From Porphyromonadaceae bacterium COT-184 OH4590 (GTDB taxonomy: Bacteria > Bacteroidota > Bacteroidia > Bacteroidales > Paludibacteraceae): a DNA stretch of 34,701 bases. The notes under the pieces are model-generated. The model was not told where the DNA came from, did no database searches, and saw only the letters and a list, made by a program, of their open reading frames with translations. The stretch lies in NCBI GenBank assembly GCA_000768855.1, contig JRAN01000010.1:1-34701 (forward strand), written 5' to 3'. A program made the translations under genes and the position numbers. Positions 25,189 through 34,701 of the stretch are shown here, one piece after another (positions within the stretch are counted from its first letter, which is position 1; every line of letters begins with the position of its first letter).

Positions 25189-26631
25189 ATGAAGATATTC
25201 GAATTAAAACGTCAATCTGATTTTAGTGGCTTTGTGGCTTTGACACAAGAGCTTGTAATTCAGTCTGCTGCTGGTAGAAAGCTATTCCTTAACTCTATTT
25301 TTATGACAGATAAGGAGCTTATAGCCACTGAGCTGGATAATATTCAAAGTGCTATTGCCGTTATCAATCAAAACGCCAATAAAAAAGATATTTCTACCTT
25401 ATATCTGCTCTTATCGGAGATAAAAGATATAGAGAAGACATTGTCGGGGCTTGGCAATAACGATGTTTTGAACGATATTGAGCTGTTTGAGGTAAAAACT
25501 TTTGCTCTTACTGCAAAAAAAATATTTGAAATCGTACAAAAATTTGTTTTCTCCAATCAGTTATTGCTAAAAGCTCAAACGGATTTCGATTTGCAGGTTT
25601 TTGATATTGTAATGAAGGCTCTTGACCCTGAGAATTCGGGTGTAGCTACCTTTTATATATATGATGCTTACAGCGAAAAACTTGCTCAACTACGAAAAGA
25701 GGAGTCGCAAGCTACCGATACACAGCACTTAGCCGATTTGCAAATACAGATTTTGGAGATAGAACACGAGATTAGAGTATCTTTGAGCGGGCAGCTCAAG
25801 CCTTATGCCGGCGACTTGACAACCGCCCTAAATAGAGTGGCTTATCTCGACTTGCTCTTTGCTAAGGCACAGTTTGCCGAAAGATTCGAATTGTGTTGCC
25901 CCAAAATATCCGACAGCCAAACAGAGTACATAGGTATATTCAATCCGGAGGTAAAGGCTATATTAAATGAGCGAGGCAATTTTTATCAAAAGACAGACAT
26001 CGTTTTTGGCAACTATCCTACATTGATAACCGGTATAAATATGGGTGGCAAAACAGTGATGCTAAAAACATTGGCTCTATGTCAAATGCTTTTTCAATAT
26101 GGCTTTTATGTGCCTGCTACTCAAGCCGATATTATGATTAAAGACAAGATTATGTTTAGTTTTACCGACGAACAAAATCATCTTCAGGGACTGTCGTCTT
26201 TTGCCGCAGAAATGAAAAAAGTAAACGAGATAATTGCCCAAATTACTGAAAATAGTAAAGTGCTTGTGCTGATAGACGAACTGGCTCGCACTACAAACCC
26301 CAAAGAGGGAGCCTCTATAGTATCTGCAATGCTCGAAATACTACAAGTCAAACAGGTTAGTTCGTTTATAACCACACACTATGATATAGAAACTACTTGC
26401 AGACGTTTGCGAGTAAAAGGGCTTAAAGATGACTTTAATAAAGACCGTTTGTTCGATACAAAAAAAATAACGGACAATATCCGTTCTTTGCTCAATAGTA
26501 TTGACTATCAGCTTATAGACGATACCGATGGAGGTACTCCAAACGAGGCTATCAGAATAGCCGAAATGCTTGGTGTAAACAAAGAGCTTATTATTAGAGC
26601 CAAAACCAAAATCAAGCAACATACTCATTAA
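25189..26631 (+). CDS. MutS-like ATPase without mismatch-recognition domains (KamC-like)
   Basis: A 480-residue protein with a MutS-type ATPase domain at its C-terminus. The Walker A GINMGGKT spans residues 282-289 (MutS usually G-P-N-M-x-G-K-S). Walker B is VLVLIDELARTTNPKEG with Asp363-Glu364. A TSFTDEQ..LQGLSSFAAEM stretch resembles the MutS signature loop, and FITTHYD the switch histidine. The N-terminal ~270 residues are helical and resemble a MutS core/clamp, but the mismatch-binding and connector domains of true MutS are missing. The closest family I recall is KamC, the ATPase of the lysine 5,6-aminomutase reactivase, which carries the same ARTTNP-like sequence. No aminomutase genes are in the window. 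A start 27 nt upstream is in frame but less family-like. Confidence 0.8.
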   Translation: MKIFELKRQSDFSGFVALTQELVIQSAAGRKLFLNSIFMTDKELIATELDNIQSAIAVINQNANKKDISTLYLLLSEIKDIEKTLSGLGNNDVLNDIELFEVKTFALTAKKIFEIVQKFVFSNQLLLKAQTDFDLQVFDIVMKALDPENSGVATFYIYDAYSEKLAQLRKEESQATDTQHLADLQIQILEIEHEIRVSLSGQLKPYAGDLTTALNRVAYLDLLFAKAQFAERFELCCPKISDSQTEYIGIFNPEVKAILNERGNFYQKTDIVFGNYPTLITGINMGGKTVMLKTLALCQMLFQYGFYVPATQADIMIKDKIMFSFTDEQNHLQGLSSFAAEMKKVNEIIAQITENSKVLVLIDELARTTNPKEGASIVSAMLEILQVKQVSSFITTHYDIETTCRRLRVKGLKDDFNKDRLFDTKKITDNIRSLLNSIDYQLIDDTDGGTPNEAIRIAEMLGVNKELIIRAKTKIKQHTH

Positions 26632-26697
26632 TATCTCTAAACAATATCCTATTTATACCGAATAATTGAACTTAGGTAACAAATTTCGACTATATAA

Positions 26698-26729
26698 TTT
26701 GGAATTAACCAAAAATTTATCTAATTTTG
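26698..26729 (+). promoter_or_regulatory. Promoter of the smpA-like / nuclease / ligA run
   Basis: TTTG (26698-26701), a 20-bp spacer and TAATTTTG (26722-26729) followed by C match the phylum's promoter well. Transcription should start near 26736, leaving a leader of about 48 nt. Confidence 0.65.
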
Positions 26730-26783
26730 CTACAAAATTTTGAATAATTTTCTCTAAATCTATAAACAAATACCAATCTGAAT

Positions 26784-27173
26784 ATGAAAAAGACATTTGT
26801 ATTAAGTATCTATGTGGCTATATTAATAGTTGTATCTTTGAGCGTATCTTCTTGTTGGGTGGTACACCAAAACCTTAAAGTGTCGAACAATCTCAAAGAT
26901 GGAATGACCAAACAGGAAGTTCTGAAGATAATGGGCAGTCCTGCCAAAAGTGAGTTTAGTAATGGAGTAGAAGAGTGGCATTATTGTAGATGTATCAATA
27001 AAATAAATGAGTATGTAGCTCTTTTCTTCTACGAAGATAAATTGATTGCTAAAACCAATTACACCGTATTCGATAATTATGAAATGGCAAGCTCTTGTGA
27101 CCAACTAATAAAAATGGGCAACTACATCGAGCCCGATATAGTGATTGAACTTCGTTCGAGAATACGAAGATAA
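26784..27173 (+). CDS. SmpA/OmlA (BamE-like) domain lipoprotein
   Basis: A 129-residue predicted lipoprotein. The signal ends VSSC with Cys24 as the lipidated residue. The mature region carries the SmpA/OmlA fold signature: NNLKDGMTKQEVLKIMGSPA, then a short linker and VEEWHYC, as in BamE and related beta-alpha-alpha-beta-beta-beta modules. BamE itself supports outer-membrane protein assembly; many proteins with this fold do other things, so BamE function is not claimed. The C-terminal third (about 90-129) is polar and lacks a recognised domain. It is first in a run with a secreted nuclease and ligA. Confidence 0.8.
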   Translation: MKKTFVLSIYVAILIVVSLSVSSCWVVHQNLKVSNNLKDGMTKQEVLKIMGSPAKSEFSNGVEEWHYCRCINKINEYVALFFYEDKLIAKTNYTVFDNYEMASSCDQLIKMGNYIEPDIVIELRSRIRR

Positions 27174-27195
27174 ATTTATTATTAAACTTTAAAAA

Positions 27196-29983
<2,788 letters not shown>

Positions 29984-30170
29984 AATATAACGACCTCATG
30001 TAAAGCATCATATCATCATTATACATAATCTTAATTCTCCTATAATATAAATAACAGGCGACGTTTTTTAACAAATAGCTAAAGATGAAGAGTATGTTTA
30101 TTTTGATCTGAGGAATTATGTTTTATTATCTGTCAACTGTAATTGTTACAACTTGATTTGATTTTTTTAT

Positions 30171-30178
30171 TAACTTTG
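30171..30178 (+). promoter_or_regulatory. Promoter -7 box of yidC
   Basis: TAACTTTG followed by CC is a TAnnTTTG match 38 bp ahead of the yidC ATG. The rest of 29984-30216 holds no gene or strong hairpin that I can see. Confidence 0.6.
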
Positions 30179-30216
30179 CCGTTTAAAAAATTATTAGACT
30201 TAATAAACAATATAGA

Positions 30217-32136
30217 ATGAATAGACAGACAGTAATAGGGATTGTTTTGATAATTGGTATTTTTATTGGGTTTCAATATCTAAACAGACCTTCAGAAGAG
30301 CAATTAGCCGAAAACCGGAGATTAAACGACTCGATAAGAAATGCACAGGTAGAGCAACAGCATACCGAACAACAAATTATTCAAAATAACATCACTGCCG
30401 AGATAGATACCAATCTTACAATAAAGCAAGATTCTATAAGGACCGCACAATTTGGACTTTTTGCAAATACCATGCACGGCGATACCAATGTATTAGAGGT
30501 CGAAACAGATTTGTTAAAACTTAAATTTTCGCCCAAAGGCGGTTTTATATCTTATGCAGAGCTTAAAAAATATCAGACGTACGATAACCAACCATTAGTA
30601 CTTTTCGATGGCAATAGCGAAAATTCACTTAATCTTATAATACAAACATCTGACAACAGGGTAATTACTACTGGAGAGATGTTTTTTGTGGCTCAACCCA
30701 TAGTAAAAGACAATACCGGCAATACTTTGGTAACATTAAGATTACAGCCAAATTCCGACAGTTACATAGATTTTGTTTATCGAATACCACAAAACGGCTA
30801 TAGAATAGACTTTGATATAGTATCACACAATATGCAAAGCTATTTTGCTCCTATGACCAACAGATTGGATTTTACGTGGGAGACCAAAATAAGACGACAA
30901 GAGCGTAGTCGAAAAACCGAAAGTCGTTATGCTACACTAAACTATATGTATCCCGACAACGATATAGAACATCTTAGCGAAAGCAAAAACGACACCAAAT
31001 CGGTGTCTACCCCCACTATGTGGTTTGCTGCAAAAGACCATTTTTTTAGCACTATTCTATTAAACAAAAACAATTTCCCGACAGCTGCTTTTAAAAGCGA
31101 AAACTACTCCGACGAGCAATCGAAATATCTCAAGCATTATACTGTAAACTCTACCGTAGATTTTGATGCTACAGGGGCTAAACCTACCAATCTACAAATA
31201 TTTTTGGTACCCAATCAGTATAAAATACTAAAAAGTTTCAACGAAGGTATAGACAAATCGCAACGTCCCAACTTGCAAGAACTTATCCCACTTGGCTGGG
31301 CTTTGTTTCGCTGGATAAACCAATATGCCATTATACCTCTATTCAATTTCTTGAGCTCATTTATGAGTAGTTGGGGACTTATAATATTGATTGTTACTTT
31401 GATAATAAAAATAGTATTATTGCCCCTTACATTCAAATCTTATATGAGTTCGGCAAAGATGAGAGTGCTCAAACCTCAAATAGATGCTATCAACGAAAAG
31501 ATACCAGCCGATAAAATGCTCGAACGTCAGCAAGCACAGATGAACCTGTATCGTTCGGTGGGGGTAAGTCCTATGGGTGGTTGTCTGCCGATGTTATTGC
31601 AGATGCCTGTTTTGGTAGCCGTGTTTATGTATCTACCTTCTGCTATAGAGCTTCGACAACAAAGTTTTCTTTGGGCTACCGACCTATCAACGTTCGATAC
31701 TTTACCTTTCCTTACATGGAATGTAGCAATTCCTTTTATTGGCAATCATATATCAATATTCTGCTTGTTGATGACAATAACAAATGTTATATATACTAAA
31801 GTAAATATGGCTAACACAGCCGGAGCAAACCAACAAATGGCCATGATGAAGTGGATGATGTATTTGATGCCGTTTATGTTCTTCTTTATATTCAATGAAT
31901 ATGCTTCGGGGCTTACATACTACTATTTTATCTCATTGTTGTTTACCGTATTGCAGACCTACCTTTTCCGCTTGTTTGTCGATGACCAAAAACTTCTTCA
32001 AAAACTCGAACTTGCCAAACAGACCAAAAAGCCGTCAAAAAAATCTGGATTCATGGCTCGTCTTGAAGAGGCTCAAAAACAACAACAAAAACGCCTCAGA
32101 GAGCAACAAAACGCCCAACGAAAAGGTAAAAGATAA
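30217..32136 (+). CDS. yidC: Membrane protein insertase YidC
   Basis: A 639-residue inner-membrane insertase that inserts and folds membrane proteins, alone or with SecYEG. An N-terminal membrane segment (about 5-22, VIGIVLIIGIFIGFQYL) is followed by a large periplasmic P1 domain (about 80-350). The conserved C-terminal part with five membrane segments starts near 365: GLIILIVTLIIKIVLLPLTF, then the coiled cytoplasmic loop KSYMSSAKMRVLKPQIDAIN, GCLPMLLQMPVLVAVFMYLP and a final MMYLMPFMFFFIFNEYASGL. The end is a basic, glutamine-rich tail (EEAQKQQQKRLREQQNAQRK) as in other Bacteroidota, where it likely meets the ribosome. Length and order are normal. CTP synthase, a common upstream neighbour in Bacteroides, is not here. 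Confidence 0.96.
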   Translation: MNRQTVIGIVLIIGIFIGFQYLNRPSEEQLAENRRLNDSIRNAQVEQQHTEQQIIQNNITAEIDTNLTIKQDSIRTAQFGLFANTMHGDTNVLEVETDLLKLKFSPKGGFISYAELKKYQTYDNQPLVLFDGNSENSLNLIIQTSDNRVITTGEMFFVAQPIVKDNTGNTLVTLRLQPNSDSYIDFVYRIPQNGYRIDFDIVSHNMQSYFAPMTNRLDFTWETKIRRQERSRKTESRYATLNYMYPDNDIEHLSESKNDTKSVSTPTMWFAAKDHFFSTILLNKNNFPTAAFKSENYSDEQSKYLKHYTVNSTVDFDATGAKPTNLQIFLVPNQYKILKSFNEGIDKSQRPNLQELIPLGWALFRWINQYAIIPLFNFLSSFMSSWGLIILIVTLIIKIVLLPLTFKSYMSSAKMRVLKPQIDAINEKIPADKMLERQQAQMNLYRSVGVSPMGGCLPMLLQMPVLVAVFMYLPSAIELRQQSFLWATDLSTFDTLPFLTWNVAIPFIGNHISIFCLLMTITNVIYTKVNMANTAGANQQMAMMKWMMYLMPFMFFFIFNEYASGLTYYYFISLLFTVLQTYLFRLFVDDQKLLQKLELAKQTKKPSKKSGFMARLEEAQKQQQKRLREQQNAQRKGKR

Positions 32137-32140
32137 CGAC

Positions 32141-32171
32141 AAAAAAGGAGTTTGCAACGGACTCCTTTTTT
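32141..32171 (+). terminator. Intrinsic terminator after yidC
   Basis: AAAAAAGGAGT (32141-32151) pairs exactly with ACTCCTTTTTT (32161-32171) around a 9-nt loop, just 4 nt after the yidC stop. Its T-run gives it strong terminator form. Confidence 0.88.
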
Positions 32172-32197
32172 TATTTTACGATTAACGCCAAAAATAG

Positions 32198-32205
32198 TAT
32201 CTTTG
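32198..32205 (+). promoter_or_regulatory. Promoter -7 box of folB
   Basis: TATCTTTG followed by CC fits TAnnTTTG. The start near 32212 leaves about 15 nt before the ATG at 32227, which rules out the in-frame ATG at 32152, inside the yidC terminator loop. Confidence 0.6.
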
Positions 32206-32226
32206 CCCATTAATTGTATAAAAAAT

Positions 32227-32574
32227 ATGAGAATACGACTTGACAACATACGACTAAAAGCGTATCACGGTATATACGATGTAGAACGTGAACAGGGCAA
32301 TTGCTTCTCGGTAGATGTGGCTTTCGACTTCGATGGAAAGCTGTCAGCAGCATCTGACAATATCAACGATACTATCAATTACGAAGTAATTTACAGCATT
32401 GTCCGCAACGAAATGGCAATAGCTGCCAATCTGCTCGAAAATGTTGCTCAACGCATTTACGCAAAAATCAAAGAGCGTTTCTGCAATATCGACAATCTAT
32501 GTGTGTCGGTATCTAAATACAACCCTTTTCGTGATGACAATGTAGAGCGGGTAACTGTTGAGGTATCAGGCTGA
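32227..32574 (+). CDS. folB: Dihydroneopterin aldolase
   Basis: A 115-residue cytoplasmic enzyme of folate synthesis that turns 7,8-dihydroneopterin into 6-hydroxymethyl-dihydropterin and glycolaldehyde. MRIRLDNIRLKAYHGIYDVE is the standard start, with the catalytic-loop glutamate in the HGIYDVEREQGN stretch. NDTINYEVIYSIV is the middle signature, and the conserved active-site Lys lies in VSVSKYNPF near the end. The family forms octamers. The start is set by the upstream promoter and by family length (about 115-125 residues). Confidence 0.93.
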   Translation: MRIRLDNIRLKAYHGIYDVEREQGNCFSVDVAFDFDGKLSAASDNINDTINYEVIYSIVRNEMAIAANLLENVAQRIYAKIKERFCNIDNLCVSVSKYNPFRDDNVERVTVEVSG

Positions 32575-32624
32575 TTGTGAATGAGTTTTGTCTTTTCGAC
32601 TGTGCCCGCAAAACATATTGTTCA

Positions 32625-32751
32625 AAACCTCAGCAGGTTTTCGGTGAAACCTCAGCAGGTTTTTGGTGAAACCTCAGCAGGTTTTTGGTGAAACCTCAGC
32701 AGGTTTTTGGTGAAACCTCAGCAGGTTTTTGATGAAACCTCAGCAGGTTTT
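32625..32751. repeat. Tandem array of a 22-bp hairpin-forming unit (5 full copies + 1 partial)
   Basis: Six head-to-tail copies start at 32625, 32647, 32669, 32691, 32713 and 32735; the last is a 17-nt partial. Each unit is AAACCT-CAGC-AGGTTT (a 6-bp stem with a 4-nt loop) followed by TTGGTG. Only two bases vary: T to C in copy 1 and G to A in copy 5. The array fills most of the gap between the folB stop (32574) and the gldG stop (32771). The plus-strand form of each unit resembles a weak terminator (stem then T5). The unit length is not a multiple of three and stop codons occur, so it is not coding. Confidence 0.95.
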
Positions 32752-32770
32752 ACTATTACTACATTAGAAA

Positions 32771-34456
32771 CTATCTATATCTTACCTTTCGCATATAGAC
32801 GTATCCTGCACCCAAAAGGGTGAGTATCAGTACAGGCAATAGTGTATTGATGAGTTGCCAAAAGACTCTGTCGGATGTGATTTTTTGTTTGTCGAGCATA
32901 CGCAGTTTTATGGTGCGGTTGCGGAGCTGTATCAGAGCGTCGTCGTCGGTTATTGATAACAGAGAGTTGATAATAAAGGTGCTGTTGCCGTACGACTGTC
33001 CGGTGTTGCGGTCGAGTCCGAGTGGCACTATGCCTATCTGCCCTGCTTTCGACTGTTCTATCTCGTTGCGAGCTATGTCGCCATCGGCAACTATTATCAT
33101 TTTGGTGTGTTCGCTTTTGTCGCGGCGTGGCTGTAGATTGGTGAGGTTATTGGGTACTTGTCGGTGGCGGAAGATACTCTCAAATTTTCCCTGCATAAGC
33201 ACCCCCACAGGCAAAAACTGTGCATTGACAAACTGTTCGGGGTTGATATTGGCAATGCTTTTGAGGTTGATATTGGTAGGTGCCATATCCACATGAGAGG
33301 CGTTGGAGGTGGCAAGTATTACCTCCATATCTATGCCGTTTTCGAGGCTTACTTGCTGTACAAACGATGGGAAATCGGCTTTTACGTTCATCAGGTTTTT
33401 TGTGATAGGGTTTTCGGGCGAGGTCATCAGCAGGGGGGAGTATGTGAAAGGCATCTGCTCAAACACGGGCGGTTCGCCCACCGTTGCCACGTTGATAGGC
33501 ATATAGAGACATTGCAGATCTTGCACTACAGTGGTTTCGAGCCTTGCTCCGTATCGGAAAAGCATATCGTTGAGGTTGAGGTCGAGAGCCAACACAGGTG
33601 AAATACCACTTTTGCTCAACTCCGACGACGAGTAATTGATGGCATCGAGCAACCAAAGCACCTTACCGCCATTCATTATATACTGGTCGATAATGTATTT
33701 GTCCGACTCCGAAAACGGTTTGGTGGGTTTGGCTATCACTATCGCCTTGTAGGGGGTCAGTATCGAAGCATCGTCGGCTAATGTTCCACGGTCGATTTGG
33801 AAGTACATTCGGAGTTGTTCCATAATGGAGTAGGTCTCTATTTCAGACAGTTCGCCGTGTCCTTCGAGAAAGGCTATTTTGTCGAAATTAGTTTTGCTCA
33901 AAATATTTATCATCTCGATAAAATTGTATTCGAGCTCCTCAACTGCCGCATTTACGCTTGCCTCGCCTGTCTTCATAGCGGTTGGTTTCATAAGGCTTAC
34001 GGGCAAAGTGTCGCTGTCGAGCATAACTTCAGCCCAAGGGAAGACAAGCGTTTGTGATACCTTGCCCTGTGCATCGCGTGTGGATATGGTTATGGGCGAT
34101 AGTCCGCGTTCTTCGAGACGGCGGAAGTTGTCGTTGCGTTCCTTGTCGCTTTTGGCGTTAGCGGGGTTGATATAGCGGTACGAAATATCGTGGTTGGCAT
34201 AAGCCGAAAACTCGTCCAACATATCGGCAACAGCATTTCGTAGATATGCTATATTGGCGTCTGCTTCGCCGAGATAGATATTAACGTTAATAGGTTTGTC
34301 TATTTTGCGGAGAATATCTTTAGATGCTTTTGATATCGAAAAGCGTTTCTCTTCGGTAAGGTCTATTCTAAAGAATATTATTTTGGTGGCAAACAGCACT
34401 ACTATCGCAAGTATAACCACTAAAATAGCATATTTATACGGTTTATTATTTTTCAT
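32771..34456 (-). CDS. gldG: GldG-type ABC-2 transporter auxiliary component
   Basis: A 561-residue membrane-anchored protein of the GldG family (ABC_transp_aux). It has an N-terminal membrane segment (about 9-30, AILVVILAIVVLFATKIIFF) followed by the family start RIDLTEEKRFSISKASKDIL. Residues about 50-500 form a large periplasmic part containing SYRYINPANAKSDKER, NILSKTNFDKIAFLEGHGEL and IVIAKPTKPFSESDKYIIDQ. A second membrane segment lies near the C-terminus (LLPVLILTLLGAGYVYM). In Flavobacterium, GldG works with GldF and GldA in gliding. Many non-gliding Bacteroidales also carry it, so gliding cannot be concluded. GldF, normally directly upstream, is not found: the 160 bp before the ATG is AT-rich and non-coding. 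A poor TAACTTTA box at 34479-34486 could be a promoter. GC is clearly higher than in yidC. Confidence 0.9.
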   Translation of the reverse strand: MKNNKPYKYAILVVILAIVVLFATKIIFFRIDLTEEKRFSISKASKDILRKIDKPINVNIYLGEADANIAYLRNAVADMLDEFSAYANHDISYRYINPANAKSDKERNDNFRRLEERGLSPITISTRDAQGKVSQTLVFPWAEVMLDSDTLPVSLMKPTAMKTGEASVNAAVEELEYNFIEMINILSKTNFDKIAFLEGHGELSEIETYSIMEQLRMYFQIDRGTLADDASILTPYKAIVIAKPTKPFSESDKYIIDQYIMNGGKVLWLLDAINYSSSELSKSGISPVLALDLNLNDMLFRYGARLETTVVQDLQCLYMPINVATVGEPPVFEQMPFTYSPLLMTSPENPITKNLMNVKADFPSFVQQVSLENGIDMEVILATSNASHVDMAPTNINLKSIANINPEQFVNAQFLPVGVLMQGKFESIFRHRQVPNNLTNLQPRRDKSEHTKMIIVADGDIARNEIEQSKAGQIGIVPLGLDRNTGQSYGNSTFIINSLLSITDDDALIQLRNRTIKLRMLDKQKITSDRVFWQLINTLLPVLILTLLGAGYVYMRKVRYR

Positions 34457-34616
34457 TACAATATATTTAATAATAAATTAAAGTTATAAGGGGGTATTTT
34501 GATTGTTGTTAATAGTTTGAAAAAATACATCTTTTAATTGTATATTATCTTCCCAATCTCTCTATATATAATATTAAAAAAACTGTTCTTTTTTATTTAT
34601 GTAATATATAAAACGA
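34457..34616. other. AT-rich intergenic region upstream of gldG
   Basis: This 160-bp stretch is mostly A and T and has no credible ORF, tRNA or strong hairpin. It contains at most a weak minus-strand promoter for gldG. Confidence 0.5.
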
Positions 34617-34701
34617 CTTACCAACAGCGGTCTATCTTGTTGAACAAGCAGTACGGAAACCGTACATCCACAGAGTCTTTTATAGTGTATGTCTTTATGC
34701 T
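34617..34701 (-). CDS. Possible 3' end of a minus-strand gene (27 codons, cut by window edge)
   Basis: From the right edge leftward one frame stays open for 27 codons and ends in TAA at 34619-34617, at the very point where the sequence turns strongly AT-rich. The peptide ends DVRFPYCLFNKIDRCW. No family is recognised and it is not GldF-like. A second frame is open slightly further, so assignment is weak. Confidence 0.35.
34636..34665. repeat. Two adjacent short palindromes
   Basis: CTTGTT-G-AACAAG (34636-34648) and GTACGG-AAA-CCGTAC (34651-34665) lie three bases apart. Neither has a T-run. They could be operator-like sites or chance symmetry inside the end of a gene. Confidence 0.4.

Noticed and set aside
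25189-26631. Calling the MutS-like gene mutS or mutS2
   Set aside because: It lacks the mismatch-binding and connector domains of MutS and the Smr nuclease domain of MutS2, and the Walker B context differs.
30139-30154. Hairpin GTAA-TTG-TTAC upstream of yidC as a terminator
   Set aside because: The stem is only four base pairs and no T-run follows directly; likely chance.
32625-32751. CRISPR array
   Set aside because: Units follow each other with no spacers, and no cas genes are nearby.
32625-32751. Iteron-type replication origin
   Set aside because: The 22-bp period would fit iterons, but there is no replication initiator gene, no DnaA-box cluster that I can see, and the flanks are ordinary chromosomal genes.
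32820-33601. Plus-strand frames of 158 and 147 codons opposite gldG
   Set aside because: Both are shadows of gldG with no recognisable content.

Overview
The window is a piece of a Bacteroidales-type (phylum Bacteroidota) chromosome. The reasons are: many -7 boxes of the phylum's TAnnTTTG type and almost no strong Shine-Dalgarno sites; a tmRNA whose tag reads GANNYALAA; a TonB-dependent receptor with an N-terminal carboxypeptidase-regulatory domain; the GldG component; the Bacteroidales glycogen pair (debranching enzyme plus GT4 synthase); and a type B L31. Base composition is AT-rich, and genus cannot be fixed from what I see.

Layout. 1-~275: cut-off 5' end of an IS5-type insertion sequence, with its promoter inside the loop of a 14-bp inverted repeat. 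313-1188 (-): BIG2-domain lipoprotein. 1585-4790 (-): two-gene glycogen operon. 4961-9293 (+): tRNA-Ser, rpmE2, a zinc-ribbon NUDIX hydrolase and the cell-wall elongation set mreC-mreD-mrdA, closed by a bidirectional terminator. 9474-13652 (-): TonB-dependent receptor followed by an unrecognised lipoprotein, divergent from an AmpG-like MFS permease and lysS (13765-16788, +). 16921-18072 (-): RicT/PSP1-type protein, divergent from the tmRNA gene (18208-18602, +). 18692-22573 (+): doxX, mnmE, uvrB. 22687-26631 (+): two-domain parvulin chaperone, small lipoprotein, and a MutS-like ATPase resembling KamC. 26784-29983 (+): SmpA-like lipoprotein, S1/P1 nuclease, ligA. 30217-32136 (+): yidC. 32227-32574 (+): folB. 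32625-32751: a tandem array of a 22-bp unit, each carrying a small hairpin. 32771-34456 (-): gldG without gldF. The right edge may hold the 3' end of another minus-strand gene.

Most of the window is housekeeping: envelope growth and biogenesis (mreCD/PBP2, YidC, parvulin chaperone, SmpA-like lipoprotein), translation (lysS, tmRNA, tRNA-Ser, L31, MnmE), DNA repair (UvrB, LigA) and glycogen storage. I did not find a clearly new multi-gene system. The items most worth a second look are the 22-bp hairpin array, the fold-back arrangement at the IS end, the KamC-like ATPase away from any visible aminomutase genes, the receptor/lipoprotein pair sharing a control region with the permease, and the repeated fusion of a terminator to the next gene's promoter.
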